Assembly: GCA_019054805.1 (NCBI GenBank)
Contig: JAHQIY010000009.1
Coordinates: forward strand, 1,426,001-1,490,000
DNA length: 64,000 nucleotides
Direction of reading: 5' to 3'
From: Brachionus manjavacas
Lineage: Eukaryota > Rotifera > Eurotatoria > Ploima > Brachionidae
Shown piece after piece: positions 55,608 to 64,000 of this stretch. The notes under the pieces are model-generated. The model made no database searches, had not been told where the DNA came from, and worked only from the letters and a program-made list of their open reading frames with translations. The position numbers and the translations under genes are program-made. Within the stretch, counting starts at the first letter, position 1, and every line of letters begins with the position of its first letter.

Positions 55608-56421
55608 AGCCTAAATGTATTTAATGTAAATTCGGTGACGTAATTTGAAAAACCTAAGTATATCAGTCTTTTTATTTTCTTTTTTTAAACAACCCACATA
55701 TTCTTGTAAATCTTGAAGAGAGGAATCCAAATATATATATGAAATATTTTTAAAAAAATTATAAACCTTTTTTTTTTTAATTCAAAGTTTTTTTTTGGCT
55801 AATTCGGTAGAATTTTTCAAATTAGTAATTATGTTTGAAAATTTTTGATCCGATGACGGAACAAGTTTGAACTGACCTTATTTGCTTATCGTTTTCAGCG
55901 GGTCTTGATTAATAGAAAATAATTTACTAGAATTTTAAGATAGCCGGTGGGTCCGTTGTCTAATGTTGTTATTTTTTATGGGTTAAGAGGTTAATGAGGT
56001 ATCACCTCAATACCCAAAAATCCCCCCCATTTACCCCTACACATAAAATAGTTAACATAATTAGACTGAAAGGACAAAAATGATCACAATGACGTCATTT
56101 TTTATGAAAAATTTAAAATTTTGTTTCTCCTTTTTTTACAAAAATAATTTGATTTTATTTGATAAAAATATTCATTCTGTATTATCAAAAATCGTCAAAA
56201 ATCGTCAAAAATCGTTTGCTTGTTCTGATTCATTATTATAAAAATGAATCAGAACAAGCAAAAAGAAGTTAAAAAAAAATATTCGATGGAAGATCTTGAT
56301 AACGCAAAAAAAGATGTTTTTGAAAAAAAATTGAACATTACTCAAGCTTCAAATTTATAAAACATTCCGAGACAGATCTTTTTAACTAAAAAAAATCAAA
56401 CATAAAATTTATTTTGAATTC
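55608..56421 (+). mobile_element. psq-HTH repeat family, copy 2 (uninterrupted)
   Basis: Diverged duplicate of 1315-2707 without the later insertion; lengths agree once the insertion is subtracted (about 810 bp each). From the ATG at 56244 it reads MNQNKQKEVKKKYSMEDLDN, AKKDVFEKKLNITQASNL, a stop, then NIPRQIFLTKK. That is the pipsqueak/CENP-B-type helix-turn-helix (Y-x-x-E-D-L...A...IPRxTL) at the start of pogo-like and related transposases. Only this first domain is present, so it is the 5' end of a transposase gene or a solo derivative. It carries GACGTCATTTTTTATG upstream of the ATG in both copies. Confidence 0.65.
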
Positions 56422-57454
56422 GTTGATAATTCGTTTAAATTTTTTTCTAAATAGTTATGTTGTAGCGTATATTTAAAAGAATTATAATGAAGAATATTTT
56501 AAATATTTATATTTTTAAAAATAACATTTAAAATCCTTTTTTTAATTCTTATTGGACTAATTGGGTGAATTATGTGAATAACCTGAAAAAGAGGTTAGTT
56601 CTCGGGCTAAATATTTTCAAAATCAGGGGTAACTGGGTTAACCTAATTCACACAATAAGGCCTCCCTCAATTAACCGCAGGAGGTAAAGGGGTGACTAGA
56701 AAAAACTGGTCTAATTCGGTGAGCATTTTTGGAGTTTTTGAATAAAATGAGTGCCAAATATGCAATAAAAAAAAAGGTCACCCGGTTAGGCTCATTTCCC
56801 ATATTATCATTATGATTTGAAATTGCCTTTTATATGTCTTAAAGTTTTAAATAATGAAATTCTATCAAATGGCATATCTTGGTCATTTTTCGGTTCAAAA
56901 AGTTAAAAAATAATATCATAATCTTTACTTGGGCAGGGATAGAACATTTGACCCACTGCTTGTATGACTAAAATACAAAAAGGCTTCGTATTATTGAAAT
57001 CATTTCAATTTTCACAAACTATCAGGCAATTAATTGAAAAATTACCATAATCAATTAATATATTTGTTTAAATTTAAAATCAAAAATAATTAAGATTTTT
57101 AGATATCTATTTTATTTACTATGAATATATTCGTGAATTAGGATTTAAAAAAAAAATTATTTTTATTAGCCTTTTTAATTTATTTAAAAAAATAAATTTT
57201 GTATTAATTGTATCAAATAACTTGGATTTTTTTAGTTAAAACGTTTGCCGAAAACCAGTGGTATTGGCGATGCTGTACTTAAGATGATTTTAAAGTTTAT
57301 TTTTTATGAATAAACTCAAACAAAATTAATCTTCATTCATTTGTGAATAATTTTGAGCGTATTTTTCATTTCGAAAAATTCCACTTAAAATAGACATAGA
57401 ATAATACATTATACATAGAAAGAATTTAACACATTTAAAAACTCTTTTCTGTAA
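56422..57454. other. Intergenic with a GC-richer patch
   Basis: 56540-56800 is less AT-rich and includes the inverted words GGGTGAATTATGTGAATAACC and GGTTAACCTAATTCACAC, perhaps the terminus of another degraded element. No gene recognised. Confidence 0.35.
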
Positions 57455-60400
57455 TCAACTTAAGTTAAGCTCGTAGTATGTGCATGTTTTAGGGTCGTAA
57501 TAGCAATTGAGAGTGGTGTCATATAGTAAATCTATTTCCTCATTCGTTTCTGAACTAATTTCATCGATGTCTGCTTGACTATCTAAAATTTAAAAATAAA
57601 ATAAATTATCTTTATTTTAGAATTTTTTTACCATCATATTGTAAAGGTTCTTCTGCAATCATATTTTCTTTGGTTCTAGTTTGCCCATTTTGATTTATAT
57701 TTTGAATAGGTGAATATTTCGAAGGAATTTCCCTACTATATAAAAGAATATATATTTTTATTCAAAATAAACAATTTTTCTTACTTAAAATTTATGCTTT
57801 TTGCAGGTAAATTGGAAAGGAGTGAAATGTTCATTTCATCTTGATAATTGTTGATTTCTTCAATTTTTGCTTTTGAATTGTACTTAAAAAGTTAGACATT
57901 TGAAAATAAAATTCAACAACATATGAAAAAAGAAGGCAAAAAAAAATTCCATTATTAAAAGTTCCTAAATTCCTAAAATTAAAAGTAAATTTTAATAATT
58001 AAACTGTAAAAAAAATAAATTCTGCAATATTTAATTAGAAATTATTTTTTTCTTGATTTTATTCATTATCAATGTTCATTTGAATTTTTTGCTTAACTAA
58101 CATTTTCAAAATTTTGCCAAATTATTATCAAATCTTTTGTTTTTAAAACAATATACAATGACAATATACATTTACTCTAAAAGATCTTAAATGAAGAAAC
58201 AATCCTATGAAAAAAATAAATTTAGAAGGTAGATTAATTCTGTTCCATTTAGTTTGCAAATTATTCGATAATGCCGTGATTTTTTTAAATAATTTTTCAA
58301 AAAGTAATTTTCGGCGTGCATTATTTAAAATTAAAATTCAATTATTAAATTTTTAGAATTCAATTATCATATTTGTAAAAGGGATAGTTGTTATTATTAT
58401 AATTATTCATTGATTTAAGCCTGATAGGCAAATTAAAAAAAAAATTATGATGATTTCTTTAAACTCAAGTCAACTGAATGAAAAAAGAGGCAGTCTGAGT
58501 AAGACTGAGTCGAAAAAAAGCTGGTTAATGGATTTTCTTTTCTTTTTCCTTTTTTCACACTCGTTTTGTTATCTTTTTAACAAATAAAAAATAAAATTGA
58601 TGTAAAAATAATCACAAAAGAATATTAAAAAATTGAAGAAAAGAAAAAATAATTTAAATTCATCAAGTTTTTCTTACAGAAAATAGTGTCTATACAGACA
58701 TTTAATATAATTATTAATTTTTTTCAATATTAATTAATTTAATAATCCAAAAAAAAATCTCTTTTTTTATTTTCATTATTCCGGCAGCGAAGTAACAGGT
58801 AAAAAGTTTTAATATATATTAAAATATATGCTATAATATTTATTTTTGCTCATTATTTAAATTGTTACCATTAAATTTAAGATCAAGATTGATTTTATCT
58901 TTAGTTTTTTTTCCCAAAGATCATGTATTATGACTTTTCAATAGAAATTTTCATTTCAAAGTTACATTATGATTAGACGGGTTAATATAGGGCCTAATTT
59001 TATATACTTACGTTTTTCTTTGAACAAGATGTAGATGTTTCTTCAATTGAACTTGTTAATGCATCAAAATTATATTTTTCAGAAGTTTGAATTTCTTCTA
59101 AAGGATTAGATAGATCGCTCAGACCTCTTTGAAAAGCCTCGAAGTATTCGATGTCAGGAGATTTAATTAGCTTCTTGTAGTCTTCGTATTCTTGTAGTTC
59201 AATATCTAAGTTATCCGAATCTTTATTTGGGCTCGAATTTTCCATCTCACATTTCATTTCCTGTAACATTTGAGCCTCGAATGAATCAATTAGACTTTTC
59301 TTGTCGAATAAATTGCTTGTCGAATAATTTTTGCAGTTTTTCAAAAACTCATTTGTTAAAGACAAATTTTTATGAAATTTTTGAAAATCATAACTTGAAA
59401 TTTTAGACGATTTGTTAATTTTAGGATGATTTGTTTTTTTTTTAACTTTCTGGGTTAAACTCGGCAAATGATTGCTAACAAAACTAACTGGTTTTGGTTT
59501 AGATGAAAAAGAATATATAATTGAATTACCCGAGTCCTCCAAGTTCGTTTCGGAAAAATTCTCTGAAGATGGTAAAATTGTCTGAGAAGTTATTGGAACT
59601 TTGTTTTTTGAATTCGATTTTAGAACATTTATGAGATCATTTATGCTTTCGTTGAAGATACTTTTTGAAATTCTTGATTTTGAATCCGTCATTTTAGTAA
59701 ATTCAGAAAAGTTAGCTTCATTCTTTTCTTCAAAACTATTTAAACAAGTCAGATTGCTATTTATATTCTGTTTCTTATCTATCGTTGTTGGGAGACGAAT
59801 CTTCCGAATTGATGATGAGATTGGTCTTGAAGATTGAGGCGGAGGGTGTGGAATTCTGTAAAGACTGTTTAGATTATTATTTTCTTCAATATAGTTGAAA
59901 TGATATTGATTTCCTTCTTTTTCTGAGGTTTTCAGTTTTTGGTGTGTTTTTATAATATTTCTATGAATATTTTCTCTGTTAGTTATATTTTCTGAAACAA
60001 AAATATTTTTGGTTGTTCCATCCAAATGTATGTTTGATGTCGAAGTGTCGTTTGATTTTGAACTTTTTTCTCCATCTTCATTTGTCAAAGGAATTGGAAC
60101 AATTTGTATTTCTTATGAAAAATTAAAGATATATTAAAAAAATTTCGATTTTTTTCTTATATATTTTAATTTTTAACAATAAAAATTACAATACTGATTT
60201 TCTTTTTAAAAAATTAATTTTCTTAAAAATTTCTGAATTAAAAAGAATCTTTTGAAAATTAAATTTTAATTTGAATGAAATTTTTTTGTAAAATATTACT
60301 TTTTAAATTTAATAAAGCTTCATGATCTAAAATAGCTCCTTCCTTCAATTGGGACTAAAAACACAAAAATTTATTTTAATCAAATATCTTAAATTAAATT

Positions 60401-60573
60401 ACATTATTTTTCATAAGTGAATTTGAATCACATTTTATAGGTTGATTTTTGTTTTCTATTGAATTAACCCTTGATCCAAAAGCTATTTTGAAAAAATTGT
60501 TTGATTTGTTTTTCTTATCACTAATCTTTTCTTCATTAGAAACGTTGTTCTTTGAAAGTTTCTCATGACTCAT
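57455..60573 (-). CDS. Unrecognised serine-rich protein with a C-terminal aromatic (OCRE-like) repeat
   Basis: Six exons (60403-60573, 60300-60354, 59012-60111, 57785-57882, 57632-57735, 57455-57582) join in frame to 551 residues, which supports a real gene. The protein is hydrophilic, rich in Ser, Asn, Lys and Glu, mostly disordered by eye, with a Pro patch YRIPHPPPQSSRP and basic runs such as KVKKKTNHPKINK. A better-ordered segment spans SYDFQKFHKNLSLTNEFLK through IDSFEAQMLQEMKCEME and YEDYKKLIKSPDIEYFEAF. The last exon ends LLYDTTLNCYYDPKTCTYYE, which resembles one OCRE-type aromatic repeat (Y-D-x-x-T-x-x-YY). Start chosen at the first ATG, MSHEKLSKNN; an AG 8 bp upstream could end a 5' UTR intron. 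Intron 3 is 1.1 kb, far longer than the others. No function is proposed; an RNA-processing role is only hinted at by the OCRE-like end. Confidence 0.7.
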
Positions 60574-63270
60574 TGAAAATATCTGTAAATAATAAAAAAA
60601 TCAAATAACAATTTTTTTTTTTTGGCACAACTTTTCTTTATCCAAAATTTAGACTTATAAACTATCTAAATATTAAAAAATATTTAGATATATATATATA
60701 ATATATATATAAATATTTAAAGAAAATTTTTAAAAATTTTCAAATAAAAAAAGTTGGCGCTGAAGATTGGAGCAAAAACTGTTACAAAATAAATTTTAAG
60801 AAATTGAATCTCATTTTATTTTAAATTTTTAATTAATTTCAATAACACTTTAAAAACTTAAAAAATTATAATGTTTCAAAATTTTTTTAAGTGGAGAAAA
60901 AAATTATTTTAGTTTGAATGAATGAATTTGAGTTTCTGAATCAAATTAACCTCAATTATTTAAATCATCATTGTTTTAAAAAATTTGAATAAATCAGAAG
61001 TCATCATTTTGATGTCAATCTGATTATGGACCAACATTAGACATAAAATTTCTTTTAATGTTTAGTAATTATTTTTTAAAATTATCAAAATCATAAGATT
61101 AATTAAGTTTTAAAATTTAAAATTATCGTTTTGAACTTAAATTTGGTCTGAAACTTCAATTTGCCTAATTAACTATTTGATCAAAAATTAATGCTTAACA
61201 TTTTTTAACAAAATATTTCAAAACGAAATAAGATTCAAAAATTTAATTAATTTTTATTTTCAGAAGGATATAGAATTTTGATAAAAACAGTACTATATGT
61301 TTAGTTTTGAACTTTTTTCTGACTTAATAAAAATTTTTTTTTGATTATTGTACTTATTATTTTTATTTATTTTTTATTTATTTAATTAAAGTTTAAGTCC
61401 CATGGACAAATTGAAATAAAAATTAATAGAAAATTAAATATCCATTTTACAATTAAGTAAAAAATTCAGTTTGTTTGTTATATACAAAAAAATAATAAAA
61501 GACGTATTCTCTCTATCAAATATCTAGTAATCTTTTCTTAAAAACTCAAATACGTTTTTATATAATTGATTATTTAAAATTTGTTTCTTATAAATTCATA
61601 TTTTTATTTTAAAATTATTTTGTTTTGCTTTAAAATTTTTACTTCAAACTTCACAGCCGCAAAAAAAAGGAAAACTGCATTTAATTTAAAGAAATCAGTT
61701 TTGTTTTTGTTTTTTTTAATGCATTTAAGAAAATTTATTAAATAAAAAAATTAAAGAAAATACAAATACAGGCGTTATCGAATTTAAATATATAAAACAA
61801 GTTAAAACAGCAATACGAATTCTGAAATCATTTCAAAATTTCATAATTTATGAAAAGTTAATTAGAATCAACACATATTTAGTAAATTGATTCAACTATT
61901 ACAACCTATTGACTTGGATTTATAACAATTAATATCCCAAATTCATAATGAAGATGATTTTCCAGATTTATTGAAAGCTTTGAGGAATCAATATATTGAT
62001 GGTACGGAGGATGTATTAAGTGCTAAAATTTACTGAACATGCTTTAGTCTGTCAGAATTCAAGTTTGACTTTTTAATATTTTTTTTTAAAAAAAATTAAA
62101 TTAGTTTTACCAAATTATTCATTTTTAACTTAAAAATAACTTGTTTTTATGAAAATTTAGCAACTTTTATTTTACTTTATATAAATTTTGTCAAATTACG
62201 AAAATTAGCGTAAAATCTAGTGTTTTTTGATTCAAATCACCAAAATGTAAAATTTTTAAGCCATTTTTTGTCATTTGACAGAAAAATTAAAGGCTAAGAT
62301 TATCACATTTTATTTTCTGCTTAAGATTTTTCTCTTGTTTAATCCTGCTTTTTTACAAAAAATTTTAATCAGAGTTGATCAAAAGTCAAAATTGACAATT
62401 TTGGTATTGTGAAATTCAAATAAAAATTGAACAAAAAAACTTTCTTTTTGTATAAATTAAAGTAAAATATTATCTAATGTATTTTAAAAAATAATTCAGC
62501 ATAGTTTGTTGTAAGTTTTTGCCAAAAATAAAATCTTCATTAACTTTTTTGTTGGAAATCAAATCAATAATCAATTTTAAATCTAGTTGTTTTATTATTT
62601 GGCTTATTTTAACACTAAAAAAATAATTTTAGATAAAAAAGATGCAACAAACTATTTTGTAGTAGTTTTTTGAATATTTATTTATTTATTTGATGATAAT
62701 TAGCATCCAAATGGAGAAGCAAAATATAAAAAAATTTGCAATTATAAAAAAACGAAAAAGATAAAATAAGAAAATAAAAAATAAAATAAAATAAGAATTA
62801 CATGAGATCATAATTTTTTTGAATATTTAATATTATATATAATTTTAATATATTAATAAAAAGGAAAGAATTTTTGTTTAATTTGTATTTGAATTTCACA
62901 ATACCTCAATTTTGAAGTCAAAGTCTGAGTTTGGTTTAAAACAAGAATTTTTATTTAATTAATGAAAATCTATCACAAGTTTCTTTCCTTGAAGAATTAA
63001 ATATTTCCAGGAAATAGACATTCTATTTATTTTTGAAAAAAAAATCAATTGAGTAATTGTTAATGTCGTTCTAAATTTGCTTAACTTTTAGAGAAAAAAT
63101 ATATTTTTTTAATTTTAAAAATCTAAACCTTTAAAAATTTGAATAATGATGATTTAGTAAAATTTTTACTTATTCGATTGACAACGAAATTTAACTCAAA
63201 ATTGATTTTATTCATAACGATTATTTATCTAAAATTACTTTAAAAGCTTCGAATACTTCTACAGTGATTG
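60574..63270. other. AT-rich intergenic, no gene seen
   Basis: Includes a (TA)n array at 60690-60716. A short plus-strand stretch around 61945-62030 (EDDFPDLLKALRNQYIDGTE) reads like a protein fragment but has no boundaries or relatives that can be named. Confidence 0.4.
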
Positions 63271-63382
63271 GTGACCAGCACCCCTCAGCTAAAATATGTG
63301 ACCAAGACTGGTCACCAAATTTGAAGGGCAATATGTGACCAGAATTTTAATCAAAATGACCAAAAAATAAAATAAGTGACCA
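63271..63382. repeat. Cluster of GTGACCA words
   Basis: GTGACCA occurs at 63271, 63298, 63335 and 63376, with its complement TGGTCAC at 63309, within 112 bp. The copies are irregularly spaced, so it is not a simple tandem array. Confidence 0.55.
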
Positions 63383-63449
63383 AAGAAATTCAAAATAAAA
63401 AATTCAAATAATCAGTTTTAAGGTTTAAAATTTTTTAGCAATATGTATT

Positions 63450-63690
63450 GTAAACCTTGCTCAAAGTAATTATCGCATGCTGGACACTTGAATGGGCTTC
63501 TTTTATTACTTAAAGTTTCTTTCACTTCAATAGTTTCATCTGTTCATTTTGGTTTTTCAAGTGCTTTAAGGATCCATTTTTTCCTAATGCAAAGTGTATT
63601 ATCTTTTTCTATTTTCTGGCTCTTGCTTATCTTCATCAAATTCTCAATCTCAGTAACGTCGAGATAATGAATATGGTAAGTGTTAGATCA
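63450..63690 (-). pseudogene. Zinc-finger-like relic
   Basis: The minus strand from about 63683 reads TYHIHYLDVTEIENLMKISK, then IRKKWILKALEKPK, a stop, then ETLSNKRSPFKCPACDNYFE. The FKCPACDNYF segment looks like the first half of a C2H2 or zinc-ribbon motif but the histidine half is missing. One in-frame stop and no splice signals. Probably the remains of a transposon or retrocopied gene. Confidence 0.35.
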
Positions 63691-64000
63691 ATTTAAATCG
63701 AAATCAATCAATTTCTCTAAAATAAAGAAAAAAAAAACTTGAAAAAATTAAAGTCGTAGTCCAGACTTGCCTTTGACTTTTGATTAACTTTGACCTTAAT
63801 GTATGAAATAAGTGATTAGGTTCATTGATTTACAATTTAAAAATTAAAAAGCGCAAACCATATCTAAATTTGTAAAAAAATAAAATTTTTATTGATTCAA
63901 AATTTTCTAAAGAGACATTTTGAATTTTTTATTTGTTTTATTATCATTAAATTACGCGCGGACTTCTAGATACAATCGAATCAGATGAAAAAAGGAGCAA

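Noticed and set aside
59601-59837. 78-codon plus-strand open frame
   Set aside because: Antisense of the main exon of the serine-rich gene.
1-64000. CRISPR arrays, rRNA or tRNA genes, bacterial operons
   Set aside because: No regular spacer-repeat array, no cloverleaf with A/B boxes and no rRNA core sequence was recognised by eye; the split genes are eukaryotic. A tRNA scan would be needed to exclude tRNAs fully.
1-64000. Endogenous viral element
   Set aside because: All reverse transcriptase text is of non-LTR (LINE) type; no LTRs, capsid, envelope or polyprotein features were seen.

Overview
The window is eukaryotic, nuclear and very AT-rich. Nearly all recognisable genes are split by introns of about 45-60 bp with GT...AG ends, and the spliced reading frames close exactly. 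The gene set (a tektin-4-like axonemal protein, NASP, SSRP1, APC5, Elongin B, an SHP-2-like phosphatase, ZNF277, an apolipoprotein-D-like lipocalin) is that of a ciliated invertebrate animal. The base composition, tiny introns and dense LINE/DNA-transposon debris would fit a monogonont rotifer such as Brachionus. That placement is inference; the sequence itself only shows a metazoan-type genome.

Layout. 1-4.1 kb is a nest of DNA-transposon remains: a long terminal inverted repeat at 1-162/3165-3309 encloses two Mutator-like (MULE) derivatives and one copy of a psq-HTH repeat family. At 4.5-7.6 kb NASP (minus) and a seven-exon SFT2-family gene (plus) are divergent, 584 bp apart. 8.5-12 kb holds a fold-back MITE and a 5'-truncated LINE with a 13-bp target-site duplication. 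A lipocalin lies at 13.06-13.70 kb. SSRP1, apparently without its HMG box, lies at 17.05-19.04 kb. 19.6-24.7 kb is transposon-dominated: a piggyBac-like MITE, LINE fragments, an 88-bp-arm palindrome, a fold-back element with 207-bp arms, and GC-rich motifs. At 25.5-38.5 kb an SHP-2-like tyrosine phosphatase, APC5 and Elongin B all lie on the minus strand; the phosphatase carries a 3.8-kb intron filled with a LINE and a second piggyBac-like MITE. At 39.5-43.4 kb an ER EF-hand protein and ZNF277 lie in tandem on the plus strand. 44-57 kb alternates LINE remains, a tektin gene (47.5-49.1 kb), a FLYWCH/SWIM/AT-hook MULE-type gene nested in a LINE, a pogo/Tigger-like deletion derivative with intact termini, and the second psq-HTH copy. 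57.5-60.6 kb holds an unrecognised serine-rich gene on the minus strand. The last 3.4 kb is AT-rich with a small zinc-ribbon-like relic.

The host genes are housekeeping functions (histone chaperoning, cell-cycle ubiquitination, transcription elongation, vesicle traffic, axoneme) and do not form one pathway. The coherent theme of the window is its mobile-element layer: several families of DNA transposons survive only as termini plus a DNA-binding end (SWIM zinc finger, AT hook, psq HTH, or the pogo C-terminal tail), with the catalytic core missing.
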